A DNA stretch of 64,000 bases from Priapulus caudatus (Eukaryota > Priapulida > Priapulimorpha > Priapulimorphida > Priapulidae), in the NCBI RefSeq assembly GCF_000485595.1, contig NW_014577289.1:559097-623096 (forward strand). The letters run 5' to 3'. A model generated the notes under the pieces. It searched no databases. It was not told the origin of the DNA and was given only the letters and a program-made list of their open reading frames with translations. This document shows, one piece after another, positions 1-14,800 of the stretch (its first letter is position 1; each line of letters opens with the position of its first letter). The position numbers and the translations under genes were made by a program.

Positions 1-169
1 AAAAAAGCGTTACATGTACTTGAGTTAGAGCGCGAGGATTGCCGGAATTTATAAGCCATGTTCACATCGCTTTTATTGAACGAATTTAATGGTATCTGTC
101 GGCATATGAAACACAATATTTGTCATAAATGTTTAGGCGCACGATGAGGGGCAATTACTCGCGTGGTTT

Positions 170-760
170 TCATGGGCACTTATTACGGGCTGAAAAGCTA
201 TACAGATGAGTGGCGATAATCCGAAACAAGCACCGGGGCGATTCGCGGATTGTTGTCAACAGCGTTTCACGACGAAAATCGAGAGCGTTTTTCTCGACGA
301 ATCGCCTCATTTCACGCAAATTGCGCGTTTTTCTACGCCCGCGGTCGCGCCGGGTGGAAAACTGTTCGCGTATTTCGCGCAACGAGCGAGGTAGATAGCT
401 AGCCTAGCATCGCTGCGCAGCATTCCTCGCGTGTGCGTTAGAACCACGCATCGCTGGCCACGTCATAGAACGCCTATCGCTGGCCACTAGTGAGCAGAGA
501 GAGAGAGAGAGATAGAGAGACGCATGGCTAACACGCGGATAACGCTCGTGTCTGCCTATCATCTACCGCACAGTGGCTCTTTTGTGAAAAAGCGCGCGCG
601 TCGTGCGCTCCCGGTCTCCGCTCGGTCAACTCCGGATTTGCCGGACCGAGTTGCCGCGACGTCCGATGACGCAGTGAGAGGGTTTAGCCTCGCACTGTCG
701 CGAGTTCTGCGCACACACGGCGGGGCGTGTTGGCGGGAGAGTGTTATAAAACAATACGTA
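170..760. other. CpG-rich stretch, possible promoter or unrecognised 5' exon
   Basis: CG dinucleotides are much denser here than in the flanking AT-rich DNA. Several short open frames cross it but none resembles a known protein. It could be the CpG-rich start of a gene lying to the left of the window; no splice or start site can be assigned. Confidence 0.3.
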
Positions 761-1896
761 CACTAGATTAGCTCCTGCTGCCGGTATAGTCATAACACAT
801 CTCTGTCAATCAACGCCTCTTCTACACAATAGCGGCTTTGTGCGCAGGGCAGACGGCGATATTGCGCCCACCGCTATATAGACAACCACTGCGCTAACGT
901 ATATATACATTTATATATATGACGATTTCTCAACCCGTGGTGGCCTTCTATGGTGGTTAGAATCATATCAAATGTCGATGGGTTTTCACTCTCTGCAACA
1001 GCGTAACGCTAGCGGTGCGTGCCGCCCGGCGGCGTCTCACAATACCTAACTTGTTATGAGTAATTATCATATGATTAATCGCACAAAAGGTAGACACTGA
1101 GAGAGAGAGAGAGAGAGGCACAAAGCCGAACCGGGCGAGCTCTTAGCTCGTGATGCGGCTCGTGCATCAGAACGTGCCTCGGGGATATGTAAGACAATGT
1201 AGGTGGTCCCTCGTCGTCCGCGTATCTGCATAAACGCCAAACACATGCAAGATTCCGTGTGTGTTCGCTACACGAAACACGAACATACGGGCGTATTGGA
1301 CAGACATTGCATGCTGAGCTCGGGCTATGTCCCTTTATATGGAAAATATATATAAGGGAACAACAGTAAATACTACTCATTATCTTAATAGTAATCATGA
1401 CTAATATATATATATATATATATATATAATATAAAGAAACCAATATAAAAAACATATAATATTCTAAAGCATTGTAAAGGGATCAAGATAAGAAATGCCG
1501 ATTAATTCTAGTCTAAATCGTATTGTCTTGTGTCTCATCATACATGTAACAAAGAGATTTGTTAGGTGCACACTGCGACGACAGTACGTGCATGGTACAC
1601 GGCGAAAGACATCGGAAAAGGGTTAACAAAGTTAACTAAGAGGAAGGGGCTGTGAAATTTATGCCGAAATGACATTGTTAGGATTTACATCTATAGCAGT
1701 GGGTTACTATGCATTGCTCTAGGCGTATCCTCTTTTCACAGCATCCCAACTATCGAACCACTACACAGTTTTTCTTAGATAGCTGGTGCTAACAGATGTA
1801 TCAGGCAGTTTCTGGTAAGTTTAGCAGGTTTATACTTTGTCGAGGAGGATATACGCAGAAGGCATAAAAGTTTCGGCGAAGGATACAACTGCGGCT

Positions 1897-2085
1897 CTTT
1901 TCGTTGTGTTATGATGCATTCATATCCAGTTTTCTATGCTATAACTGCATGAATCTTAGTGTTTTTCAAGTTAGTGTAATCAGTGATATATCCGCTGTGA
2001 CTATATTTCGCAATATTTTATTCGGATTGAGCGTTTCTGAGCAAGAATTTCGTAGTAAAAACTTTAAAGGAGCAGAGCGTAGTTT
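1897..2085 (+). repeat. Dispersed repeat E, copy 1
   Basis: A stretch of about 190 bp containing TCATATCCA, CTATGCTATAA, CAAGTTAGTGTAATCAGTG and GAGCGTTTCTGAGCAA. It matches 22106-22300 in the same order and orientation with small indels. No inverted ends were found, so the class is unknown. Confidence 0.6.
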
Positions 2086-2455
2086 GTAGTTGTTTGCGAT
2101 ACAGGTCGAATGAGTGTCGCCGTGTGAACACTCTCACCTGCGCAACGAAAACCAAGATGTGATAATAACACTTATCTACGTAATGCGATTAGCCCATTTC
2201 AAAACCCGAGTCACTCGTGGTGCACGGTGCCGTCGCACCTGTAGCTTGTGCAAAGATGTGCATTTGTCGACACTCGTGCGCCACAATTAGCGTGTCGCTA
2301 TCGCCATTTTAATCGGTTTATAATAAGCGGGAAAACGCAAAAAGCGAAGCGATATAGGAGCGCGACGTTGGCCTTGGTTCCTAAGTGCATCTTCCCCACC
2401 TGCAGCTACACCGACAATGCTGACAGGCGCGCTAATCGGCTTTTATACTAGCGCG

Positions 2456-2457
<2 letters not shown>

Positions 2458-2487
<30 letters not shown>

Positions 2488-2588
2488 GGCTCTCTGACTG
2501 TCCGTCGGTCTCTCTCTCTCTCTCTCTCTGGCTCTCTGACTGTCCGTCGGTCTCTCTCTCTCTCTCTTTCTCTCTTTCTCTCTCTCCA
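2458..2588. repeat. CT microsatellite with a duplicated unique insert
   Basis: A (CT)n tract in which the unit GGCTCTCTGACTGTCCGTCG occurs twice, separated by more CT repeats. The array therefore grew by duplication of a block containing both simple and unique sequence. Confidence 0.8.
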
Positions 2589-5500
2589 TCATTCTATACA
2601 TCTATTAATTACACTTCACACAATAAACAACAAAACCAGCAAAAAAGACATTGTAATAGTCTTCTATCTGCGACCTTATGGTATTGTTAGAGTAATCTTG
2701 AAATTTCAATGCGCTAAAATTGAAAAGGGGGTTGTAAAGACTCGTGAGGCGTTGAGAACCAGCCTTGCGGGCTCAGCCATATAGACGTTTGGAATCAGTC
2801 TTGGGTATATACGGGTATATATCACACTGGCTGTTCGATGCAAACAGGGGGTGATGTGTTTAATGACCTGAAATGGCTACATATCGGTTGTGTCATTAGC
2901 ACACAAAACAGCTGAGTATTCGGTAGTGTCGACATTAATTATACAATGAACCGTCAATTATGGCACGACCTCACATCCCCCCTGTCACGCGGCCCAGGTG
3001 TGGGCACAACAGACACATCCACGCGCACGCTCACACCCACGCACACACATACGCGCGCACGCGCACATTCCCTCTTTCAGGCACGGGACTGAAAGGATCC
3101 ATCAAAGACTGAGAGACTGCATTCTAGCACACTGTCCGAACTAATTAAGTTGTGTTAAATTATATTAATTACGCTATTCTATTTTTGGAGCTACTTTATA
3201 TCAAATCTCTTATTCTTATTAGCACTTGGTCTCATTAGCACCGGCATTAGAATTAGCATTGGTCTTATTAGCACTACGCTCTTGGTCGTATTTCAATAAC
3301 ATACTGTCTTACATGTAGCCCATAGGACTGCTATCCCGCTCCTTCGCGATACCTACACTATAAATTAAATGTGTATTTTTGTGGTAAGCGCACTCAGCCG
3401 TACTTCTAGTTCAACACAGCAAGATAAAAATCGTTTACACTCATTCGCGTCCTTCACTTTTCCTATAGGAATAGCCATGGGCATTACAATGCCACTGTTT
3501 TGTGTACGTTTACTCGGCAGATAGCTCGACAATTCGCTCAAACGCAATTACGCTTCAAGAGCCGCAAACACGATCATATTGTTCGAAAATTCGCGTTCTA
3601 CTATGAAATCCCCTCCGCGCATTGTTACGCACGAGCAGAGCGTCGGTTATAACGTCAAATCTTTATAATAAACTAGGAAAAACACACGCATCTAATTGCG
3701 AGCGTGTTCCACAACGTGAATAAAATTGATGGGCCGACCCACTCCCCGCTCTCTATCGCATCGCCATTTCTCGCTGCAAGCAGCAAAGTTCAACACCTCT
3801 GAACGCCTTTGTTCCCTTGAGTATACACGTTACTGCTCAAATTTGCTCCCCCGATGGCACTTCCTGTCAATTGTGGGACAAAATGGACCATCAGCGTTTT
3901 TGCCTATAAATGTCGCTCATTTAACAGTTAAACCGAATGAGTTTTTACGCTGTCATCGCGTTAAATAATAGCTCGAATAAACAGCTTTCGTGTTTCGAAC
4001 GATAGGATTGTTTTAGTAGTAGATTTTTTATATTGTCGCCAAAACTACCGGCAGAAATGATAGATAATTCGCTCTCGCGTTGTAACAGCGAGGCCTACAA
4101 AAAACAAAACGCGCACAAATAAACTACAGAAAATTTATAACACGTATCATTTATATTAAAATCCCGATACACACACGCACGCACCGCGACCGACACACAC
4201 ACGCGCACGCAAGTACACACGCACGCACATATACACGCATACATGTGTGTGCGCGCGTGCGTGCATGCATGAGAACATGCGTGTATAGCTTTAACGCTAG
4301 CCGTCTGTTTATGCACGTGCACAATGGAAGGAACTCGGGTTATCTACCCATAATGCCGATCACAATACATGAAAAGGTCGAAAAATGCAAAACCGCGATG
4401 ATATCCGAATTACGCACTATCAAGAATAGATAAAACCATCATTATACTTTTTTGCACTATGAGTAAGCGCACAACAATAACGTGCAATAGAATTTCCCCC
4501 AATAGCTCCCTTATTGACGCGAATTCTCCCGTTTCGCGTGTATATCATGATCAAATCCCTATTTATCGTCTCGCTATAATTCTTTTTTTTGCACGCGCGA
4601 AGTAACCGTCATCCCGGCGTCGGCGATAAAGCGTCACGTATCGAAAACGATTGGCGTCGGCCGTTTGCGCAGATATTCACGAGTTTACGGCGAGTTTTCG
4701 CATCCATCCATCACGCCTGCTCGCTCTCAGTGCTGGCCCTCGAGCAACCCTGCAAGGTTAGCTCCTGAAAAACTCTCGCCATTGCAAGCTGCGTCGCGTC
4801 TGAGCGCATGCGCGCGTGCGTACGTGCGTGCGCGCATTTCCGGTGAGCCGGAGTTGCTCATTCAGCGAGTAATGGCGGACGATTTCCGAAAACAAAACGA
4901 CACCGGGAAAACATTTTAGAAGCAAAAACTCATCGCGACTTCCTTCCACTCGCGTTCAGAGAGTGACTCTGCACATTTTTCGAACTTGCGAGCTGCCGCG
5001 TGAGATACTGACATACAGAGCCGTTATGATCCGTTCTTGTTTATTGGAATAACATTATTTTATCACGTAAAAATGGTTCGTTTTCGAAATAACTTCAAAG
5101 CATATATACTGCCGAGGCAGTTTCAACAGCAAATCTGCTTGGTCACAATGCCATGATATATGTACATACACACGCGCGTGCACGCACACAAACACACGCA
5201 CGCACGCGAAGACGAGGCCTACACACTGATCACAATGACGGCTCTAATCCAGCGAACAGACCGCTTGGATGGAAGATGGTGCAAACCATAAATAGAATCA
5301 TATACTATCTATTTCTACCGTGCAAACAATAACCAGCGTGATGTAGGACCGCGCTGACCAGCCATGACTGGTAGCCGTGTAGAGAGGACAGGTGGAAATT
5401 ACCAAGCAGCCCCACGCTGCGAAATGAAGCAGACTGGTGCTAAACATGATAACTACGTTAAGCGTCGGCTAAATGCACGGCCGCCCCTTGTTAGCCACTT

Positions 5501-7076
5501 GTTATCTGATTAGCGACCAATTAGAATGTGTAGCTTGCAGACGACAAGTAGAGCTCCATTAAAACTCATCCACACTACAATCAACCCAGCAATCTAGCCC
5601 TGAAACGCTTGGCCTCCGTATGAAGAGGAATCGTTAAAGAGGATTTGTTATTAGGGTTTTAGGGATGGAAACGAATAAACGCTCGGCAAGTTGATATCAC
5701 GGTCAAAAGCTGAAAGACAAATAGCAGAAACAATTACGCACGATTCGCACAGGGAAGGATGCTTTTAAACAATTGCTTTACATAGACCTCTCTTTATATA
5801 TAACAACGTTACCTGACAGCTAGACCGGGCAATGTTTGGTTGAGATTGGATCTCTTTGGATTGCTCTGCCTATCTGTCTGTTTGTCAGTCAGATGGCGAC
5901 CCTGTGTATCTGTCTGTCAGTTAGTATATGTCCGCCTCTCCAATCAGAAATGAATTATATATCAATGGACACAGTCAATGAGAAAATTGACATAATACTG
6001 TTGAGCAGCATAAAATATCATATTATATGGATATAAAAATTACCTCTTATAGTTCACAAATACAAATTAACTCTACGAACACACATTCACACATTAATCA
6101 GTCTCTAACAGATTCTACAGTAACATTTTCTAGGATATTCAGTACTAATTATAACAAGTATATCACATATTCATGGCAATTAAGAAAAGCTTATTATATG
6201 CATTATATTATGGGAGAATAAAAACGTTGTCTCTCATTAGTTCTCCTAAACTTGATGATAATTAACAATATCATTTTACTGTAACACTAAAATCAGCAGT
6301 TAGATATTATTTAATGACAATTTTCCTCACGTATACTATTAACCGTTTGAAATACGAATAGAAAATCAATAAGCTATCCATTATTTTTAAGTAATTTCTT
6401 TGATATCCTCTAACAATTCGCAAGTGATATCTACTAGGATATGCAATTATATATATATATATATATATGCGTGTATATAAAATATAAATTAATTTCTAGG
6501 CAAAAGAAAAAACATTCTTACACAATCACATATTGGACTAGAAAAATTAATGACTAATTTCGGAACAAATTACCAAGCACACTTTTAAGATACTTGCACC
6601 TCTAAGCCCACACCTGCAAGGTCAACTAAACTGGGGAGGGCAAAGTTTTTGCATTCGTATACCCGCAGTCACATAGTCGGTATAGTTGGCAGCTTCATTC
6701 TATTAGTATCTGCTAGTGACTGCTAGTGCTGGAAGTGACCACAAACGGAGAGACAAGATGACAGTTGGGTTGACTCCATCCAGGTCACCTAAAATAAAGC
6801 AGAGTGAATGAATAAATATATAATTACATTCACCTGTGCATCTGATAATCCCCGTCTATCCTATCGATCTATTGCTGCTCGCGCGGCTATACCAATTATA
6901 GTTACAATGTATGTTAAACAAGTGCCGCAGAGCGACAGCGCTCATCTAACGTCTGTTGCTACGATTATAAACGTAAAATATCAGTCGTGCGTAGTACCAC
7001 ATTTGTTAGGCGCAGATATGCAGACACGCAGTTGCGTACACATCATTGTTAGGACACGCCCCACTATCGTAGATGG

Positions 7077-7160
7077 AGGGGGGGGGGGTGGGGGAGGCGT
7101 GGGGGAAGGCAGGGGGAGGGGTGGGGGGGGAAGGGTTGAGGGTGGGGGGATGGGGGCTTC
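7077..7160 (+). repeat. G-rich tract with G-quadruplex potential
   Basis: About 84 bp of nearly pure purine with more than eight separate runs of three or more G, interrupted by single A, T or C. It meets the usual G3+N1-7 pattern for G-quadruplex formation many times over. It is not near a recognised gene start. Confidence 0.8.
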
Positions 7161-7191
7161 TATAGCAAAAGCAGTCTCACTCCTTTGTTAA

Positions 7192-7763
7192 CAGTCAACA
7201 AATCCATGTTTTAACCTCCCTTGAGGGTCAAAAGGTTTATCAGACACTTACTCTTCGCACGTCGTGAAAGCATTATTCATGGGTCCTTTCAATTCAAGCC
7301 ATAAAATGATAGGTCACCGCTGAAAAAAGTTTTTCATATCGCTCGGTCACACCATGTCTCTAGAAAATGTATAAATCTGCCCTGTGCCCATTGACCTTTG
7401 ACCTGTGACCTCCAATTTCGGCACAGTGATGGCTTTTCCTACCATGATGCTATACACCGACTATCACGAGCCTAGGTCGGCGCGTTTAGATTTTGTGCGC
7501 ATTCTGCATTTCCTCCCTTACCTTAAGTTAAGGAGGGAATGTTCCCCCTTCTTTACACCTCTTACCTTTGACCTTTGACCCCCAGCTTCGACATCCCACT
7601 CGTTTTCGGATTACCCCCCACGTCCGAATATCGTGACCGTACGGTCGAGCCGTTTAGATTTTGTGCCCAATGTTGACGGCGACGGACGCTCCGCGGACGG
7701 ACGGTACGGCGGACGGACGATCATGCGATTCTACAAGCTGCATCTGACTATGTCAGATTAGCT
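7192..7763 (-). mobile_element. Family A non-autonomous element, copy 1
   Basis: On the minus strand it starts with a short hairpin (7741-7763, TCTGACATAGTCAGA core), then GTCCGTCC-type repeats, then a conserved body with two clusters of AGGTCA half-sites (7563-7582 and 7391-7411). The same order is found at 23052-23640 on the plus strand and at 27329-27524. No open reading frame of a transposase is visible. Confidence 0.75.
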
Positions 7764-8326
7764 AAAAACACACCAGTGGAGCCACCTAGGGCTTGCTCTA
7801 TAGAAGAGAGAACTCTCTCTTCACTTCTATGGCTTGCTCAGGCCTCTTGTTCCAGCGTGTACTCACAATGATACTTCTCAGCTTTTATGAATAATCAACA
7901 GAGCAATGCACTATCCACACACACGCACGTACGCTCGCACGCACGCGCACAAACACACACACATACACACATATATTCAACACGCAGGTAACGTTAAACT
8001 AAGAAAGCATACGCTAGCTGAGACCAAATTTGTCTCAATTGTGCAATTTTCTAAATCCACATCAACTGCTTTGTTCAATATGCATAATCAAATGCACAAA
8101 TATCGCATACCTATGCGTTTTCATGTTCTCTCATGATATATATTCTTACATACTAATGGCTAAAAATATGATTTCTGGAGTATAATTGTAGCTGATATGC
8201 TTAACAGCATTAAATTATTAGTCATCTGGTTACAGACTTATTTTTTACAGACAAACTGTCCCCACATTTTTGCAAACGTTGAAAGCTAAACGTCTGCAAA
8301 CGTCGGCACAGCACCACGGCGCTTAC

Positions 8327-8394
8327 ATAATAACATCAAGAGTGTATAATATAGAATCTGATATATCTATATTATACACTCCTGATGTTATTAT
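8327..8394. repeat. Near-perfect 28-bp inverted repeat (hairpin), family H copy 1
   Basis: Arms 8327-8354 and 8367-8394 pair with a single mismatch around a 12-nt loop. The arms contain ATCAAGAGTGTATAAT and, in the right arm read in reverse, ATCAGGAGTGTATAAT. This motif recurs in the arms of other hairpins in this window at 44901, 46378, 59517 and 62002. Confidence 0.8.
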
Positions 8395-8855
8395 ACACAG
8401 CTCAGTGCACAGTACAGAAAACTACTAACAATTATTGGCTAGTAGCGCCATCTGTAGTAGCCAACCGCAATTATAATCTCCTGTGTTACTTCTTGGCAAA
8501 GAAAACGAATAATCTGGAGTTTTTATGATTATCCTCAATTCTCTTAACTAAGGTTTCTTGCGTAAATGTGATAACATGTACACAGGAATACACTAACAGG
8601 CTCATCTCCTACCTTCCCCACCCACAAACACACACACACACACACACACACACTATCTCTTTCTCTCTCTCATCCATTTACTCTCATTAAAACACTCGTG
8701 CTCATTTACACCGCTGCTCTTTCCAGTCTACCTATCAATGACCCTCTCTTTTTACTACACGCCCTTTTCACTCTATTATTCACTCAGCCCTATATATTCA
8801 TAGTATATACCACTATCTACGTACTACACACCAATATCTACATAGAATAGGCCAT

Positions 8856-11800
8856 TCACCCTGCCAGCCACTGCTTAAAGAAGGCCTGCATCTCATCTCG
8901 TTGTTGACTGCTGCCATTGTTTACTGTTGTCACGATCGCCTGTGGCTGAACAAACCGGACAAAGCGTCTCAGTTCGGAGAAACTGCTATGTTCGCTGTAC
9001 GGTATACCTGCAACAAGAGACAATGTGTAGAGATGATGCTGTCACGCGCTGAACAACGTTGCTGCCAAGAACAAGAAGCAGACGCGAGTGAAGTGGAAGC
9101 GTGGACCGTCTCTACAGGTGCAGATCTATTGCACTACCCCATGCAGATTCAACCTGCTGGTGTTTCGAAAGTGGAGGCCTGGACCATCTCTTGGATACAC
9201 AGATCATCTACCACTACCCTGTGTGGATTCAATGACCTTATAAATTGTTGCCACTGGGCTTAAAAGTTCGCAAGGAGTAAGCAGTACGGTTGCTGTCATA
9301 CTAGAGTTGTGTTTCAGAGGAACAGGAGATTGATAACATCCTTTACACACCGAATTCTTTGGAATAGTCATGCTTTTTGTCGTGTTATTATTGAGTGGCC
9401 ATCGGCAAATAACGCCTGACGAATCCAGTCAGATCATGTGTTCAATTCTAATTGGTTCGTACAAGCAAACAACTTTCCACCACGTGAGTGTGCATTGGGC
9501 AGAACTGACCAGAGTCTCGGGCAAAAGAGCTGTTCCAAGTTTCAAATTACGGTGGTTTTCGTGGATTGTGTTATAAGGGATTCGACTGAACTATAGAATA
9601 TATGTATATGTATATGTATGTGTGTATATATATGTACTCTAGGTATATATGTATGTCAAATATAGATTTCAGCAATTTGTCACCACGAGTATCAATGCAA
9701 TCCCTCACTCACCAACAATGGAAACCTTGCCAGTCTTCACGGGTTTAATGCCGGCCAGGCTGCGTTTATTACCAGCAGATCGGTGAGTCCAGCCAGTGGG
9801 CTTAAATGCCAGCACACTGCTGAAGTGTGACCTCAGTCTGTGTCTGTCCAGTCTCGCAGCAAGAGCCTGCAAATTAAAATTACCAAAATCTTGTGACTTT
9901 GAAATCACATTTGTCCTTTAGCATTAGCACTTGAAGCATCATTTTTAGCAGAGATTACAGGCTGTCACAGTGCAGTTAAATAAATGATATTAAAAAAAGG
10001 ATCCCATACAATATATATAGTACAGAGTAAAAGACAGTAAGAAGTACAAACTTCACTTTACTATGGAGCCAACGACAAGTGCCGTGGTCACCCTCCTGTC
10101 AGCTATGCCTGGTTTGTCTCAGTGCCCTGCCCATGAAGTGCATGTTGTACAAGTATCTCTCTCTTTCCTACTTTGAAATTTATAATAAAAGGTAAGTTGC
10201 CTTGCTAACCCTTAATTGTAGGTAACGTTCATCTTATTGCACCTCGAAATTGACGTGGTGCCTAAAAATTTCGGCTCAAACCCAAGGCAACACATTCCTT
10301 GCTCTAATCAGAATAAAAATTCAACTTCTTGATACGTAGTAGGTGGGTGATACATGTAAGTCTAGTACCGTTGCTGTGACCTGGGCCATGGGCACTACAT
10401 GGACACGTGGCACATCCCTGGGAGAAGCGAGCTTGCTCATCAGCTCTGGATCCTCCATGCATTTCAGTATGGATCGCTTAGACCAGGCTACGCTGATCTT
10501 GCTGTTCAGAGCATCCGCTATGGCTGTAAAACCATGCCAAACTAGTGGGAACTACATAACCATGTTATATATACAGCTGGAGATTGCTTCGCTAACATAA
10601 TGCACAATCATCGGATTTCTCTTTATAACATTGGAAATTGTTGACCCAGTAAACGTTTTAGATATATCTTGAAAATAAATGACATTATACAGCATCTTTT
10701 TTGCACGTTTGACACAATGATGATCACTATCATTATATTTGTTAATTAATATTATTCCTTCACTTTTTTTCCATCCTGACAGGACCGAGCTATTAATAGT
10801 ATTTTAGTAATAAAAGAAAAAAGTAATCTGGTAGTGCTGAAATGTCTACGTGGAATAAAATAGCACAAAGTGAAATTAATAGCGTCTTAGCATGGTGTAG
10901 CTCACCTACGAAAACCTTCTCCTTTCCAATCTGGTAAGTTCCACAGACAATCATGGTACGGGGGTCCATGGCAACAGCACTTGTCGCCAGGGAAACAGCA
11001 TGGTTAATCACTTCCTGCTGATCTGGGAAGTCATGGGCCTGACTACAGTAGCTGGAAGATGGGACACACACAAATTAAGCATAGTGATAGTATCACTGAA
11101 TTACAGATGTCAATAGTTCTTTTTCGTCTTTCTGTCTCTATTCGTGGAGCATATGGCTTTCTTACCTCTTACCTGTGTTGATTTGCTTTCCATAAAAGAC
11201 TCATTCTGACTAGAGACTCAAGACAAATAACAACCCTGGTGGTGAAGCCATTCTCTTCTCATTATCTTTGGTGCTCTAAACTAAGTGATTGATTGTATTG
11301 CACACTGAATCACAAACATTAGCACACAGAGTAGGTTGCGATTTTCGAATTGCCACCAACTCACGTTGTGTCCAAGTAGAGGGTGTCAATGCAAACATGT
11401 CGAAAGCATGGATGTAGCTCCATCGCAGCACTAGCTCGGAAATCTCCCGTGTGTAGAATCGTTTTTCCGGTGGGCAGAGAAAATAATATCATCACAGCTC
11501 CCGGGCAGCTGTGGAATAAATTCTTTCAGATTTACAACAGATTGCCATGTTCATTTCACATCAAAAAATCATTTGACATGAGTAGAGTAAAATACCTAGT
11601 TAGTATTGTGACATTTATACTGCATACCACTTACTTTTCAATTATTCTATGAGAACATTAAAAAGGCTTAACAAACTGATTAACTACAGCTACATCATGT
11701 GACACAAATATAGATAAATTTAGAGTGATTTGGGTGGAACTTATATAAACACATGCAATAGCAATCTAAATTATAGCATACTTTACAAATCTTCTCATGT

Positions 11801-14800
11801 TTTGTCTATTTGCTCATAATGTCTCACTAACATATTGTCATGAGTAGCACATTACAACACATGTATGCTAAAAACAGTGCAACTGCAGTATCAATCGGGT
11901 AGATTAGGAATAAAAATCTAATATTGCTAACAGAGTGTTATAGAACAGTATATATATGTTACTTACTGGTTGGCATCTATTAATGTGACACAGATATCCA
12001 TTACAATACATTCTTCATCCACGGGCAATACATGAATATACCGGCTATCCAGTTGCATCCGCAGCATGACCATGTTTGCAGTTACCTGGCAACACAAGAG
12101 AAGAATCTTAGCATCTCCCTACAAACTGCATATGCATATGTACGTGCAAGAATAGCCAATTGCCAGTATATAGGAAAATGGAACAGTGCCACACTGTGAC
12201 AGTTTCCATCCCATTGCTAACCTTATATCCATGGCATCAAATGTCAAACAAATTTGATATCATTGCTTTATGTGGCCCAAGTAGCGACCTATGTTGTGCA
12301 GTTCTACCCTAGTGACCAGAAACTGATAACACTCTTTAGACCTGTGTTTTCGGCGGTTATACCTTACTGCAGTAGATTGGTCCATGGGTGAAATGCTTGC
12401 TGAGACCTATTGTATGGTCGTAGTGGAAATGTGTCAAGAAATAAGCTCTTATTCCAGGTATGGCTCCATAATTAAATGCATCCACAGCAAATCCAGTGTC
12501 TAGAATATAACACAGTCTCATGCATCATGATATCTGTAGTAACCACTGAAAAAGTATTATGACCACTTTTGGTAGGATTTATGATACAATGATAATAAAA
12601 GCAACAACACAAAATAAGGCCAACACTCACACCTATCACAATAGTATCACACACACAGTATAACAATAACTAGGTTTACTGGACAAAGCCTGTTACAGAA
12701 ACCAAAGCAGTGAATTTACTGAGGGTGCTTATGCTCCAGGATTGGAACTGAAGGACAAAAACAGAACAAGAAGACAATTTACAACAATTACGTATTAAAT
12801 TGTGAGAAAGATGTAGGTAGTAATTCTGAACCAAACCTGGTATTTTTTTGTACGATGGACACTTCCTTGTTTGCTCACTTTCCATGGATGTCACAGGCCT
12901 CTCTCCAATTCTCGGCACAGGTTTCAGAGCTTCCTTGTCACCGTCTGGGGTCTTGGGGATCCTGCCGCGTGATGAAGTGAGACCGCCGTGCGAAGAAGGC
13001 TTCCGATTGGAGCCCACGCTTACTGCTCCTCTTCCACTCTTAGAATAGGAGACAGGGAAGTAATCTGTCAGGGAGCGCTGCGTAGTTCTGGAAGGCACTT
13101 GGCTGGCTGTCTGGCTAGATAGCTGATTCACCATTGGTGCTGCTGTCTCCTGCTGCGTAAGTTCCCCACAAAAAATACCATCATCAGTCTCACTACTGTT
13201 CTGGGTGGCATTGCTACCCACATCTTCACCATCCGAGCAGTCGTACCGATTCCGACTCCCTCCTCCATCAGAGTAAACCTCGCAATGATTACTCTCATTA
13301 GCACCAGGTGTCTGGCAACTCTGCTTCGTCAAAGACAGTAGGCTCTCGCTGTCGCTGGACGAATCAGTCGACAGGCGCCGCATGTCCGCTGGTTGGAGGT
13401 ATTCGCTCGCGTCTGGTGCCATGTCAAGGTCTGCTGGGGAGACGCAGCACGAATGCAGCGATGAAGAAGCAGCATCACCTGCAGGAAGGCACCTGAGGGA
13501 GGAGGCAGAGGCCTGTCGACTCCGGGACGTAGAGGAAGGTGACACCGCCGCCGCCGCCACAGTCCGCATCTGTGGCTCACGTCGCAATCGAGTCGTCAGG
13601 TTTGCACGATTCTTTGGGTTTGACCTGCAAATTTGAAATATTTAATAAATGAAATATTACGCCATTCAGAATCATTCAGATGTTCACAGATACCTATAGT
13701 ATAAAAACAAATCAGTAAATCAGTATCAGTAGTGAATGGAAAACTGTTAAGACTTCCAATAGTGTACCATAACCCGACCCTATGCAATCTCTTTTCTATT
13801 TATAAATAAATTACGAATAACATAGCTGTTGTTTCAGTATAGTACCTTCGCTGTACTGTAGAGCTCGATTGTAGCAGACCATTTCCTTTGGTTGCACACT
13901 GCGAGGTATTAGCTAAACAATTCAACAATTCTGGATCCCCAGCATTTACTGAAAAGATGGCATTCATTAGATTAATATAATTTTACACATGGCCAAATAC
14001 GATATATTTTACATTATCCCATTATTTATCACACTAGGATCTTAATAGTTTCATGTAAGCAGGACTTTATTATATATATGAATGTGTTAATACCTGAACA
14101 TTCTTGTTTTGATGCATTTGCAATCTCGTTGGCTAACTCCTGGTGAAGAAAACGTCTGAAATGGCTTGGTATGGTCGAGCTACAGTACTTTCCATCTGGA
14201 CATTCTGTTTGTAATTAAAAGTCTGAGATGCAATGTAATCACGAAATTACAGACAGGCACAATATACATAGTTAAGCAGCAGAACAAGATGTTAGCACAA
14301 CAACGTTTTCAAGAGATACCTTCAGTGGCAATGACTTCCTTTTCCATGCAAGCATTAGCATGGAAGGCTAAGGATTCCCCTATCAATGCACTCTGTGGCA
14401 AATGACAGTGGGGGCAGTGCAGATCAGTGGTTTTAGTTGCTCTCCCCTTCACAAGGTTTGCATCGAGCGTTCTTGTTACAGAATGCCTGCAGAATTTTAT
14501 GAATGCTTACTCTGTGGTAATATCCTATATTTAAGCGATGCATTCTAGAAAAAAAACACCCGTAAGTGAAAATCTGTATCTTAAATCAAGTATTCCTATT
14601 GCCTTCCATTACATAACTGGAGGTGCTTTGCCACAGAACATCTTTTAGTTAAAAAGGTACTAGAAGTGGTGATGGGAATCGGCTGGAATTTCATAATTGA
14701 TTATCGGTTTCCCTTAACCAATCGATAATCGATTATAATCGGATAATCGGTTAATAATAGCATAGATTTAATTTAATCTTACTTTGTATATATACAATTA

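Larger units (their letters stand above)
1..8855. other. Gene-free region rich in simple repeats
   Basis: I see no exon chain or recognisable protein here on either strand. The content is AT-rich unique DNA with CA/TG, GA/CT and TA microsatellites (for example near 490-515, 1098-1116, 2458-2588, 3010-3065, 4170-4265, 7915-7975 and 8628-8652), plus the repeat copies listed separately. Open frames in it are short and start in low-complexity DNA. Confidence 0.7.

Noticed and set aside
8901-9263. 120-codon plus-strand open frame
   Set aside because: Overlaps the last DCLRE1A exon (minus strand, 8856-9007), which is conserved; the plus frame resembles nothing known.
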